Shown: one piece after another, positions 6,875 to 13,747 of the stretch
How positions within the stretch are numbered: position 1 is the first letter of the stretch
How the letters are laid out: every line of letters starts with the position of its first letter
Assembly: GCA_038207745.1 (NCBI GenBank)
Contig: JBBQZL010000015.1
Span: forward strand, 1-22,105
Source: JBBQZL01 sp038207745
GTDB taxonomy: Bacteria; Actinomycetota; Thermoleophilia; Solirubrobacterales; 70-9
Length of the DNA: 22,105 bases
Direction: 5' to 3'
Made by a program: the position numbers and the translations under genes
The notes under the pieces: generated by a model
Database searches by the model: none
What the model was told of the DNA's origin: nothing
The model's input: only the letters and a program-made list of their open reading frames with translations

Positions 6875-7582
6875 CTAGTCGGCGGGATTTGGCTTGTGAA
6901 GGGGTTGGTGCATGTATGACAGCGCCTGCGCAAGTACGGAGTCGATCATCGGCTCGGTCAGCCTGCCGGTGAAGGTGTTCTGCTGGCTCGGGTGGAAGCA
7001 GCCGAGAAGCGTCCATCCACCGATCTGCGCCTCGGCTCCGTGGCCGAACTTCGGCCGTGGCCGCGGCACCTCGCCGCCGAGCATCGCGATTGCCAGCAGC
7101 GCGCCGGTCCAGGCGTAGCTCCCCAGGGCGACGATCACGGTGGCGCTCGGGATCAACTCCATCTCCCTGGCCAGGAAGGGGAGACATGAGTCTCGCTCTT
7201 CGGTCGTCGGCCTGTTGGCGGGCGGCGCGCAGCGATTCACCGCCGTCACGTAGGCGCCGCTCAGCTCCAGACCGTCGTCGCGGCTGATCGAGTTTGGCTG
7301 GTTCGCAAGCCCCGCACGATGCATTGCCGCGTAGAGCCAGTCCCCTGACCGGTCTCCCGTGAACATGCGGCCGGTCCGGTTGGTGCCATGCGCGGCCGGA
7401 GCAAGCCCGACCACAAGGACCGTGGCCTTCGGGTCACCGAAGCCGCCGGCGGGACGGCCCCAGTACTTCTCTCCCCGGTAGCGCTTCGGGGGGTTCTCGG
7501 CGGATTCCTCGCGCCACTCGACCAGCCGGGGACAGAGACGGCACGCGTGTATCTCCGCGTTCAGCTGATCGAGTCCGCCCAC
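6875..7582 (-). CDS. udgB: Family 5 uracil-DNA glycosylase (UDGb type)
   Basis: The enzyme removes uracil and related deaminated bases from DNA as the first step of base excision repair. Counting from GTG 7582 (235 residues), CRLCPRL gives C14 and C17; C118 and C133 complete the four ligands of the 4Fe-4S cluster. Motif GLAPAAHGTNRTGRMFTGD spans about 59-77 and HPSQQN about 197-202. The family 5 motif lacks the catalytic acid of families 1 and 4, as expected for UDGb. GTG 7582 has GGAAG 9 bases upstream and fits the family N-terminus; ATG 7618 is an alternative with no ribosome site, only 10 bases from the divergent pgsA start. Confidence 0.92.
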   Translation of the reverse strand: MGGLDQLNAEIHACRLCPRLVEWREESAENPPKRYRGEKYWGRPAGGFGDPKATVLVVGLAPAAHGTNRTGRMFTGDRSGDWLYAAMHRAGLANQPNSISRDDGLELSGAYVTAVNRCAPPANRPTTEERDSCLPFLAREMELIPSATVIVALGSYAWTGALLAIAMLGGEVPRPRPKFGHGAEAQIGGWTLLGCFHPSQQNTFTGRLTEPMIDSVLAQALSYMHQPLHKPNPAD

Positions 7583-7628
7583 CCGGCAAGTCTTCCAGGC
7601 AACGTCCGCTCGGTACATACTGCAGGGG

Positions 7629-8186
7629 ATGTTTCCGCTCAACCTGCCCAACTTCCTCACCCTGCTGCGAATCCTCGCGGTCCCGGTCGTGGTTGTCGCA
7701 CTGCTCAACGAGACCAGGAACGGGGACATCCTCGCTGCGATCGTCTTCGCGCTTGCGGCCGCGACGGACGGACTCGACGGTTACTTCGCCCGCTCTCGTG
7801 GCTCGATCACGAACTTCGGCAAGTTGATGGACCCGGTCGCCGACAAGCTGTTGATCACCGCGGCGCTGATCGCGCTCGTCTCGCTCGATCGTCTGGCTGC
7901 CTGGGTCGCGATGGTGATCATCGCCAGGGAGTTTGCGGTCACTGTGCTCCGCGGTGTGGCGGCCGAGCGCGGCATCGTGATCGCGGCTAGCTGGATGGGC
8001 AAGGTGAAGACGGCGCTTCAGATCGCCGCGGTCTTCGCCCTGATTGCGACCAACCCGGCGCCCGGTTGGGTCAACATCCTCGTCTACCTCGCTGTGGTTG
8101 CCACACTGGTCAGCGGTGTCGACTACCTGGTCGGCATGCGCCGCCGGTTCGACGAGCAGCGCGCTGGGGACACCGGCCGGGCCTGA
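7629..8186 (+). CDS. pgsA: CDP-diacylglycerol--glycerol-3-phosphate 3-phosphatidyltransferase
   Basis: This integral membrane enzyme of 185 residues makes phosphatidylglycerol phosphate, the committed step to phosphatidylglycerol and cardiolipin. The CDP-alcohol phosphotransferase signature is complete: D47-x2-D50-G51-x2-A54-R55-x8-G64-x3-D68-x3-D72, in DGLDGYFARSRG and GKLMDPVADK. The N-terminal NLPNFLTLLRILAVP is typical of PgsA. ATG 7629 follows AGGGG closely. Other members of the superfamily (cardiolipin synthase, PIP synthase) are less likely given the length and N-terminus. It is divergent from the glycosylase gene and converges on folE2, ending 19 bases from it. Confidence 0.93.
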   Translation: MFPLNLPNFLTLLRILAVPVVVVALLNETRNGDILAAIVFALAAATDGLDGYFARSRGSITNFGKLMDPVADKLLITAALIALVSLDRLAAWVAMVIIAREFAVTVLRGVAAERGIVIAASWMGKVKTALQIAAVFALIATNPAPGWVNILVYLAVVATLVSGVDYLVGMRRRFDEQRAGDTGRA

Positions 8187-8205
8187 GCTTCCGGCAGCGC
8201 CACCG

Positions 8206-9213
8206 CTAGGCGGTCGGGGCCTCGAGCCACTCGCGAACGGTGATGTGGCTGCCGGATCGTTCGCCACTCGCAAGTTCCGCGCGCAACTCGCCAAGGGTCC
8301 CGTATCGCTCGGCGACGACGTTGTGTCGATGGATCGTCTCGAGGTTCTCCTGTCGTGCCATCACGAAGGCCTGATCGGAGAGGTCCGGATAGTGATCGAT
8401 CACCCTCCGGACCATCTCGCGGACACAGTCCTCGACAAACCGCGGTTGCGAGTGCGCCTTGGCGACAACCGCGAGCTCGTCGCTCCGCTTCATCAGTTCG
8501 TAGATCTCGGAACTCATCGATTGCTCGACGATCCCCAGAAGGATGCGGGCGTCGACGTCCTGGTCACAATCCTCGGGGCAGCCGACATGGAGCGTTCCGA
8601 TGCCGCGCTGATTGTGGGTTGCGATCGGGACGACCTCGATCACCTCCTCGATCTGGCCTTCGCTGAAGCCCCGATCGGCCAATCGCTCCCGGGCAGCCTC
8701 GGAAACCATCTCCTGTGCGCAGGGGCAGGCGGTCATGCCCTGCGCCTGGACTCCGGTCATCGTCCGCGAACCGCGAGCTGACGAGACTGCGGTGCCGAGC
8801 AACACGTAGATCTCCTGGGTGCTCTGGCCGGAGACGGGTGTGGTCACGGTCTCCGGATACTTGGCGCTGACCGTGACCTCGGCGCGGAGTCCGTTCTGGC
8901 TCTCCCTGACGCGGTCGGCGATGTGGGCTGCCAGGGTCTCGGCGCGCAATGGCGCCTCTCCGAGAATCACCCGGTCGATCGCCTCACCGACGACCTCCTC
9001 GAAGCGGGACATGTGGACACCGGCCTGTTCGGGGTTGAGGTCGACGAAGCACTCGAACTCGGCAAAGTGGAGCTGCTCGCTCCCGGCCACCTCGATCCGG
9101 ATCACCTTCTCGACTCCGGTCACGCCAACCCGGGACAGACTCACCTGCGTCTTCGGCACGGAGGCCTGAACGTCGCGGGCATTGGGTGAAAGCGCTGTCG
9201 TCTGATCAGTCAT
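8206..9213 (-). CDS. folE2: GTP cyclohydrolase I type 2 (FolE2)
   Basis: The enzyme converts GTP to 7,8-dihydroneopterin triphosphate, the first step of folate (and queuosine-type) synthesis. At 335 residues it is somewhat longer than typical FolE2. Family marks are VDLNPEQAGVHMSRFEEVV (about 57-75), the signature GVQAQGMTACPCAQ (about 154-167, C163 and C165), and PIATHNQRG. FolE2 can use metals other than zinc, and in several bacteria it is zinc-repressed. I saw no recognisable zinc-uptake-regulator box upstream. ATG 9213 has no ribosome site, so translation may be leaderless. It is divergent from the primary sigma factor gene. Confidence 0.95.
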   Translation of the reverse strand: MTDQTTALSPNARDVQASVPKTQVSLSRVGVTGVEKVIRIEVAGSEQLHFAEFECFVDLNPEQAGVHMSRFEEVVGEAIDRVILGEAPLRAETLAAHIADRVRESQNGLRAEVTVSAKYPETVTTPVSGQSTQEIYVLLGTAVSSARGSRTMTGVQAQGMTACPCAQEMVSEAARERLADRGFSEGQIEEVIEVVPIATHNQRGIGTLHVGCPEDCDQDVDARILLGIVEQSMSSEIYELMKRSDELAVVAKAHSQPRFVEDCVREMVRRVIDHYPDLSDQAFVMARQENLETIHRHNVVAERYGTLGELRAELASGERSGSHITVREWLEAPTA

Positions 9214-9304
9214 ATGGGTGAAGGGTAGGCAACCGGGGTCACGGGCCGATGACTGGGGACAACGATATCCGCCTATCCCGGGTACCGGACATCACATGGC
9301 TGCC

Positions 9305-9338
9305 TATACTTCCTTGCGGCCGGTTCACCGGTCCGGCC
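9305..9338 (+). promoter_or_regulatory. Probable promoter -10 and leader hairpin of the primary sigma gene
   Basis: TATACT at 9305-9310 matches 5 of 6 bases of the -10 consensus. Just downstream, GGCCGG (9318-9323) and CCGGCC (9333-9338) form a hairpin at the beginning of an expected 85-base leader before ATG 9402. No good -35 is visible at 16-18 bases. Confidence 0.4.
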
Positions 9339-9401
9339 CCGCGAGAGCGGTCAGCATGAGGGGAGTACGAAATCGAGCAGCTAGACACCGTTCGGCAGGG
9401 G

Positions 9402-10511
9402 ATGGATTCGGACTCGGGCGTTCAACCGTTCGCCGAGTTCGACGAGCTTCAGAAGGTGATCACGACAGGTCGTGAGCGCGGCTACCTGACCTTCGAGGAG
9501 ATCGCCGAAACCCTTGAGGAGATTGAGATAACCAAGGAGCAGGTGGCCAGCCTCCACGCCCATCTGACCGAACACAGCGTCGATGTGATCGCAGCCGACG
9601 GTGTCAGCGCCTACAAGGTGCAACGCAGCGCCTCCGAGTTCGCCGGGCAGACAACCAAGAAGTCCGAGCTCGACCTGACAATCGAGCCGAGCCTCGATTC
9701 ACTTCGCCTCTACCTTCGCTCGATCGGGCGGGTTGATCTGCTCACCGCCTCGCAGGAGATCACGCTCGCCAAACGGATCGAGCGCGGCGACATGATGGCC
9801 AAGCGCCAGATGGTCGAGGCCAACCTCCGGCTGGTCGTCTCGATAGCGAAGGGCTACCTCGGCAGGGGCCTCAGCTTTCTCGATCTGATCCAGGAGGGCT
9901 CGCTGGGACTGATCCGCGCCGTTGAGAAGTTCGACTATCGCCGTGGCTACAAGTTCTCCACCTATGCGACGTGGTGGATCCGCCAGGCGGTGACCCGCGC
10001 GATCGCCGACAAGGCACGGACGATCCGGATTCCCGTCCACATGGTCGAGAAGCTAAACCGGGTTGCCCATGTCGAGCGCCAGCTCGTTCAGCGCCTTGGC
10101 CGTGAGCCCGAAGCGTCCGAGATCGCCGAAGAGCTCCGATGGTCGACGCGCGACGTACGGGATATCATGCGCGTTGCCCAGCTCCCGGTTTCGCTCGAGA
10201 AGCCGATCGGCGACGAGGATGATTCGGAACTCGGTGACTTCGTCGCCGACGAGGGTATCCTCGAGCCGTTCGAGGAGGCCAGCGAGCACCTCCAGAAGGA
10301 GGGTGTCCAAAGGGCGCTCAATGCGCTGCCGGAGCGCGAGCGCCGCGTGATCGAGCTTCGCTACGGCCTCTCGGGGGTGGATCCGATGACCCTGGAGGAA
10401 GTGGGCCGGACATTCGGCGTCACCCGTGAGCGGATCCGCCAGATCGAGAACAACACGCTGAAGAAGCTGCAGCGCCTCCCCGAGGCCCAGGTTCTGCGCG
10501 AAACCGCCTGA
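9402..10511 (+). CDS. rpoD: Primary RNA polymerase sigma factor (RpoD/SigA)
   Basis: This 369-residue sigma-70 protein directs transcription of housekeeping genes. In order: a short region 1.1 (about 1-70), region 1.2 [20 protein letters not shown], region 2 with [40 protein letters not shown] and [17 protein letters not shown], region 3, and region 4 ending [20 protein letters not shown]. The well-conserved [19 protein letters not shown] segment, the RTIRIPVHM link and the presence of region 1.1 mark a group 1 factor and not a group 2 one. The acidic insert between 1.2 and 2 is absent, so it is short. ATG 9402 follows AGGGG. A hairpin follows the stop. Confidence 0.95.
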   Translation: MDSDSGVQPFAEFDELQKVITTGRERGYLTFEEIAETLEEIEITKEQVASLHAHLTEHSVDVIAADGVSAYKVQRSASEFAGQTTKKSELDLTIEPSLDSLRLYLRSIGRVDLLTASQEITLAKRIERGDMMAKRQMVEANLRLVVSIAKGYLGRGLSFLDLIQEGSLGLIRAVEKFDYRRGYKFSTYATWWIRQAVTRAIADKARTIRIPVHMVEKLNRVAHVERQLVQRLGREPEASEIAEELRWSTRDVRDIMRVAQLPVSLEKPIGDEDDSELGDFVADEGILEPFEEASEHLQKEGVQRALNALPERERRVIELRYGLSGVDPMTLEEVGRTFGVTRERIRQIENNTLKKLQRLPEAQVLRETA

Positions 10512-10537
10512 GCGCCGCACTCCGCCGTGCGGGGCGC
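10512..10537 (+). terminator. Hairpin after rpoD
   Basis: GCGCCGCAC (10512-10520) pairs with GTGCGGGGCGC (10527-10537), with bulged G residues, around a 6-base loop directly after the rpoD stop. It likely ends the rpoD transcript before the tRNA-Tyr promoter. No U-run follows. Confidence 0.45.
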
Positions 10538-10553
10538 GCATCAATCAATCATC

Positions 10554-10559
10554 TAGAAT
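10554..10559 (+). promoter_or_regulatory. -10 element for tRNA-Tyr
   Basis: TAGAAT matches 5 of 6 bases of the -10 consensus and lies 14 bases before the tRNA 5' end, the same spacing as the -10 of tRNA-Thr(CGT). The -35 position falls in the GC-rich rpoD hairpin and shows no match. Confidence 0.45.
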
Positions 10560-10573
10560 CGCGATCCGCTCCC

Positions 10574-10655
10574 GGGGGAGTGTCCGAGTGGTTAAAGGAG
10601 ACTGGCTGTAAACCAGTTGGCTATGCCTACGCAGGTTCGAATCCTGCCTCCCCCA
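10574..10655 (+). tRNA. tRNA-Tyr (anticodon GTA)
   Basis: A class II tRNA of 82 bases. Acceptor GGGGGAG pairs with CTCCCCC, the anticodon stem is ACTGG/CCAGT with loop CTGTAAA, a long variable arm follows, and the T-arm is GCAGG-TTCGAAT-CCTGC. The anticodon GTA reads tyrosine codons. The discriminator is A and CCA is not encoded. A short T-run follows. Confidence 0.95.
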
Positions 10656-10695
10656 TTTTGCATCTTTGTGTCCATGCAGCGTGTGGGCCGGCTGA

Positions 10696-10719
10696 CCGAC
10701 GGTGCGGTCGCACCGTCGG
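10696..10719 (+). terminator. Perfect hairpin downstream of tRNA-Tyr
   Basis: CCGACGGTGCG and CGCACCGTCGG are perfect 11-base inverted repeats separated by only GT, so about 10 pairs would form around a 4-base loop. It lies 41 bases past tRNA-Tyr. A weaker CGGGG/CCCCG pair follows. It may be a terminator for the tRNA transcript; there is no U-run. Confidence 0.45.
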
Positions 10720-10783
10720 GGAGCGGATCCCCCCGACTCCCGAGCGTGAATGCACGACTCCGGAAAAGTGAGGTGGAAGGCCG

Positions 10784-10806
10784 CCATGATGCTGTACCAT
10801 GATGCT
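10784..10806 (+). promoter_or_regulatory. Direct repeat before vapB, possible operator
   Basis: CCATGATGCT occurs twice, at 10784-10793 and 10797-10806, with a 13-base period, immediately before ATG 10808. VapB antitoxins usually bind repeats close to their own start. TACCAT at 10795-10800 could serve as a -10 giving a nearly leaderless transcript. This is inference. Confidence 0.4.
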
Positions 10807-10807
10807 C

Positions 10808-11005
10808 ATGACCCGCACCACGGTTGATGTTGACGACAGCGCGCTGGACGCCGCGCGCCGGGAGCTGGGCACCAAGGGCCTCAGCGAGACTGTCAATGCA
10901 GCCCTGCGCGACGCCGCGCGACGCCGTGTACTCAAAGGATTCGATGTGGTGCGTGACGTTGATGGCAGTCCACGGGAGGTCGACGCCGGCCGGGAGCGCT
11001 CCTGA
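10808..11005 (+). CDS. vapB: VapB-type antitoxin
   Basis: This 65-residue protein begins MTRTTVDVDDSALDAARREL, the ribbon-helix-helix start typical of VapB antitoxins, followed by SETVNAALRDAARRR. The remaining C-terminal part (about 45-65) is charged and should wrap around the toxin. It is expected to neutralise the PIN-domain toxin encoded 14 bases downstream and to repress the pair. I chose ATG 10808 on family grounds; in-frame ATGs at 10799 and 10802 would add two or three residues. The repeat just upstream may be its binding site. Confidence 0.87.
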   Translation: MTRTTVDVDDSALDAARRELGTKGLSETVNAALRDAARRRVLKGFDVVRDVDGSPREVDAGRERS

Positions 11006-11019
11006 GCGGCGCAGCCGAG

Positions 11020-11460
11020 TTGCAGATCCAGCAGCTTGAACGACCGGCCCTCTTCGACACTGGCGCCTGGACCTGGGCGCGCGACCGCCGCTTCCCCTGG
11101 CTGGCCGAGTGGTTCAACGCCGCCGTCGAAGCCGGGCTGGTGCTGGTCTGCGATCTGGTCATCCTCGAGCTGACGCGCCTTGCCCCCAACGAGCGGCGTG
11201 CCCGGGAGGTCGCTGGTCGCCTCGGATCCTTCGAGGCAATCGCAATGCCGGCCAGCCTCTGGTCTCGCGCCCGCGAGATCCAGTTGGCGCTGGCGGGCAG
11301 CGGCGACCATCGCCGTGTGCCGCCTGCCGACCTCTTGATTGCCGCCGCGGCTGAGGAGGCCGGCGTGGTGCTCGTCCACTACGACCGCGACTACGAGCGG
11401 ATCGCCGCGGTCAGCGGGCTTCGCCACCAGTGGCTCGTCGCTGACGGAGCCATGGCGTAA
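11020..11460 (+). CDS. vapC: VapC-type PIN-domain ribonuclease toxin
   Basis: This 146-residue PIN-domain protein is expected to cleave RNA (often tRNA or rRNA in characterised VapCs) using magnesium. The acidic residues are present: D13 in LFDTGAW, E50 in VILELTR, D104 in PPADLLIAA, and D122 with D124 in VHYDRDYERIA. All the usual catalytic acids are retained, so it should be active. No ATG or GTG is available; TTG 11020 is the best start, with a weak purine-rich stretch upstream, so low translation relative to the antitoxin is plausible. It sits downstream of vapB in one operon. Confidence 0.87.
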   Translation: MQIQQLERPALFDTGAWTWARDRRFPWLAEWFNAAVEAGLVLVCDLVILELTRLAPNERRAREVAGRLGSFEAIAMPASLWSRAREIQLALAGSGDHRRVPPADLLIAAAAEEAGVVLVHYDRDYERIAAVSGLRHQWLVADGAMA

Positions 11461-11609
11461 AGTTTTCTACAGATAACACCAAGATTTGTTATCCGGGTTT
11501 CGGTAATTTGCAAACAACATAACGACATCGACGATCTCTTCGCTATAATGTTGCGCCTACACAACGCAAATGACCAATATTGCGGTTAATGTACTTTGGA
11601 GGCAACGCC
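11461..11609 (+). promoter_or_regulatory. AT-rich hipBA control region
   Basis: This 149-base gap is much richer in A and T than anything around it. It contains GATAACA (11472-11478) and TGTTATC (11487-11493), a perfect 7-bp dyad with an 8-base spacer, resembling the half-site/N8/half-site plan of the E. coli HipB operator. TATAAT at 11544-11549 is a perfect -10, with ACGACA (11522-11527) as a fair -35 at 16 bases. TTGCG (11551-11555), CGCAA (11565-11569) and TTGCG (11580-11584) lie around and after the expected start. GGAGG at 11598-11602 is the hipB ribosome site. Confidence 0.65.
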
Positions 11610-11966
11610 ATGAAGATCTCCGCCCAGATGACCGATGCTGTTGTGCTCGCCGAGCTTGGCCGGCGGCTCGAGCGTATCCGCCTCGATCGAAACCTAAGTC
11701 AGGACCGACTTGCCACGGAGGCGGGAGTCTCGCGGCAGACGGTCGGCCGTATCGAGTCCGGCGGCGCCGCAAAGCTCCCGGCCGTGATCCGGATCCTGCG
11801 CGCGCTGGGAATGCTGGAAGCGCTGGAGCTGGCCGTTCCCGAGCCGCTGCCGAGTCCGATCCAGCAGCTCGAGCGAAAGGGCAAACAGCGGCAGCGCGCC
11901 CGCGGGGCGCCGGCTCACCACCGGGAGGATCGTGAGACGGGCGAGTGGAGCTGGGGCACGCCTTGA
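11610..11966 (+). CDS. hipB: HipB-like XRE antitoxin
   Basis: This 118-residue protein has an XRE helix-turn-helix at about residues 15-70, with LGRRLERIRLDRNLSQDRLA and SRQTVGRIESGG. It should bind the operators upstream and neutralise the HipA kinase encoded next. Residues 76-110 form a proline-, arginine- and glutamine-rich linker, and the end, GEWSWGTP, resembles the Trp-x-Trp-Gly tail I recall in many HipA-partner antitoxins. ATG 11610 has GGAGG 7 bases upstream; the track of longer starts begins inside the promoter. The gene overlaps hipA by 22 bases, so translation is coupled. Confidence 0.87.
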   Translation: MKISAQMTDAVVLAELGRRLERIRLDRNLSQDRLATEAGVSRQTVGRIESGGAAKLPAVIRILRALGMLEALELAVPEPLPSPIQQLERKGKQRQRARGAPAHHREDRETGEWSWGTP

Positions 11967-13255
11967 CGGTCGCCGCGGTGAATCTCTGGGGCAGGCGGAT
12001 CGGCGCCGTCTCCCTGGATAACCCGGGCGGGGTCGCGGTCTTCGAATACGACCCGGAGTTTGTGGCCGCCGCGCCGGTCGAGGTGTCCCCGATCAAGATG
12101 CCGACGCGGGAAGCGCGCTTCAGTTTCCCGGGCCTCTCGTTCGAGACCTTTCGCGGGCTGCCCGGCCTGCTGGTGGACTCCCTCCCGGATCGTTTCGGCA
12201 ATGCGCTGATTGACGCCTGGCTTGCGCAACAGGGACGCAGCCCCGATGACTTCGACGCCGTCGAGCGCCTCTGTTACATCGGAACCCGCGGCATGGGCGG
12301 GCTGGAGTTCGCTCCGGCGATCGGCGCCAAGCCGACCGCTGACAGAGACATCTCCGTCGCCGCGCTTGTCGATCTGGCCTCGGAGGTTCTGGCGCGGCGC
12401 GGCGACCTGGACGCATCCTTCGAGGAGCCCGACTCGCTCAAGGACATCCTCAGCGTCGGCACCTCCGCCGGCGGCGCGCGCGCCAAGGCGGTGATCGCCT
12501 GGAACCCGGCAACCGATGTTGTCCGGTCGGGCCAGGTCGACGCCGGGCCGGGCTTCGAACACTGGCTGCTCAAGTTCGACGGCGTCAGAGGGAACCGGGA
12601 CAAGGAGCTCGAGGACCCACGGGGGTACGGGGCGATCGAGTTCGCCTACTCGCTGATGGCGGCCGAGGCCGGCGTCGAGATGGCCGAGTGCCGTCTGCTC
12701 GAGGAAGGAGGGCGCCGGCACTTCATGTCCCGCCGCTTTGACCGGACCGGCAATCGCAAGCTGCACATGCAGTCGCTGGCGGCCCTTGCCCACTTCGACT
12801 TCAGGCAGCCCGAGACGAACTCCTACGAGCAGGCGCTGATCGTGGTTCGCCGGCTCGGGCTCCCGATGCGGGCTGTCGAGCAGCAGTTCCGCCGTATGGC
12901 GTTCAACGTGATCGCCCGGAATCAGGACGACCACGTCAAGAATATCGCCTTCCTGATGGACCGGTCCGGCAGTTGGTCGCTTTCGCCTGCCTTCGATGTC
13001 ACCTATGCCTATAACCCGAGCGGGACGTGGACCCGCCGTCACCAGATGACGCTGAACGGCAAGGCCGACGACTTCGATCTCGATGACTTTCGCCAATGCG
13101 CTGAGGTTGCCTCGATGAAGAAGGGACGCGCCGAGATCATCGTCGGAGAGGTCCGCAACGCAGTGGCAAAGTGGCCCGGGTTCGCAGCCGACGCCGGAGT
13201 CGACGGGGTGCAGGCCGAGGAGATCGCCGGGGCGTTGCGGCTCAGACTCAGCTGA
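11945..13255 (+). CDS. hipA: HipA-family serine/threonine kinase toxin
   Basis: At 436 residues it is close to E. coli HipA, which phosphorylates glutamyl-tRNA synthetase and induces persistence. The glycine-rich loop GTSAGGARAKA is at 172-182, whose serine matches the autophosphorylation region. The catalytic loop RNQDDHVKN is at 325-333 and the metal-binding aspartate D351 is in SPAFDVTY. All core kinase residues are present, so the protein should be active. The start is GTG 11945, with GGGAGG upstream inside hipB; TTG 11963 is an alternative. The target cannot be read from sequence. The last 8 bases overlap the end of the convergent Lrp-type gene. Confidence 0.93.
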   Translation: MELGHALTVAAVNLWGRRIGAVSLDNPGGVAVFEYDPEFVAAAPVEVSPIKMPTREARFSFPGLSFETFRGLPGLLVDSLPDRFGNALIDAWLAQQGRSPDDFDAVERLCYIGTRGMGGLEFAPAIGAKPTADRDISVAALVDLASEVLARRGDLDASFEEPDSLKDILSVGTSAGGARAKAVIAWNPATDVVRSGQVDAGPGFEHWLLKFDGVRGNRDKELEDPRGYGAIEFAYSLMAAEAGVEMAECRLLEEGGRRHFMSRRFDRTGNRKLHMQSLAALAHFDFRQPETNSYEQALIVVRRLGLPMRAVEQQFRRMAFNVIARNQDDHVKNIAFLMDRSGSWSLSPAFDVTYAYNPSGTWTRRHQMTLNGKADDFDLDDFRQCAEVASMKKGRAEIIVGEVRNAVAKWPGFAADAGVDGVQAEEIAGALRLRLS

Positions 13256-13673
13256 CCAACCTCGACAGCACGACCTGCGATCGGGTCCGGACCACCAGAC
13301 CGTCGCGCTGAAGTTCGACGATCAGACGCTCGAGGTCCGCATTGTCGAGCGTTCTGACCCGGGCGATCGTGTCGGCCTCGCCGGTGACGCTCCAGGCCTC
13401 GACCACCTCGTGATGTTCACGGAGCTTCCGCGCGACCTTCTCGAGTGACGTCCCGGGCTCATAGAAGAGCTCGATCAATGCCTCGGTGCTGGAGCCGATC
13501 GCACCGTGGTCGATGATCGCCGTGAAGCCCTGGAGCACTCCATCGGCCCGGAGGCGGTCGACCCGTCGCTTCACCGACGGGGCCGAGAGCTGGACCTGTT
13601 GTCCGATGTCCTCGAAGGTCCTGCGGCCATCTTCGACCAGCAGCGCAAGAATACGTTTATCGAGAGCGTCCAT
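13248..13673 (-). CDS. Lrp/AsnC family transcriptional regulator
   Basis: The 141-residue protein has the Lrp-type N-terminal helix-turn-helix (MDALDKRILALLVEDGRRTF, then LSAPSVKRRVDRLRADGVL) and a C-terminal RAM ligand-binding domain (about 60-141). Such regulators form octamers or dimers and usually sense an amino acid or related metabolite. It is divergent from the DUF6421 operon across 74 bases, and a palindrome lies in between, so it likely controls that operon and itself. ATG 13673 has no ribosome site; AAGAAT 7 bases upstream could be a -10 for a leaderless message. Confidence 0.92.
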   Translation of the reverse strand: MDALDKRILALLVEDGRRTFEDIGQQVQLSAPSVKRRVDRLRADGVLQGFTAIIDHGAIGSSTEALIELFYEPGTSLEKVARKLREHHEVVEAWSVTGEADTIARVRTLDNADLERLIVELQRDGLVVRTRSQVVLSRLVS

Positions 13674-13703
13674 ACGTTGGATTCTTGCGCACAGACGAGC
13701 GGA

Positions 13704-13722
13704 ATAGGGGATTGACCCCTAT
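13704..13722. promoter_or_regulatory. 19-bp palindrome, likely Lrp-type operator
   Basis: ATAGGGG (13704-13710) and CCCCTAT (13716-13722) form a perfect 7-bp dyad with spacer ATTGA. It covers the -35 of the DUF6421 promoter and is about 17 bases upstream of a possible -10 for the divergent regulator gene, so one bound dimer could affect both directions. This is inferred from position. Confidence 0.6.
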
Positions 13723-13740
13723 CAGCGAGGCCAATATCGT
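13712..13740 (+). promoter_or_regulatory. Sigma-70-type promoter of the DUF6421 operon, leaderless
   Basis: TTGACC (13712-13717) and TATCGT (13735-13740) are separated by exactly 17 bases. Transcription would start about 7 bases later, at or next to A of ATG 13748, giving a leaderless mRNA. This fits the missing ribosome binding site. Confidence 0.55.
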
Positions 13741-13747
13741 CTCAACG

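Noticed and set aside
9214..9300. A zinc-uptake-regulator box controlling folE2
   Set aside because: No AT-rich dyad of the TGAAAAT/ATTTTCA type is visible between folE2 and rpoD.
11915..13096. A 393-codon minus-strand open frame across hipA
   Set aside because: It is antisense to the well-supported hipA gene and matches no family.
10656..13260. A tRNA-Tyr-borne integrative element
   Set aside because: No repeat of the tRNA-Tyr 3' end was found near 13255 and there is no integrase or recombinase gene in the window.
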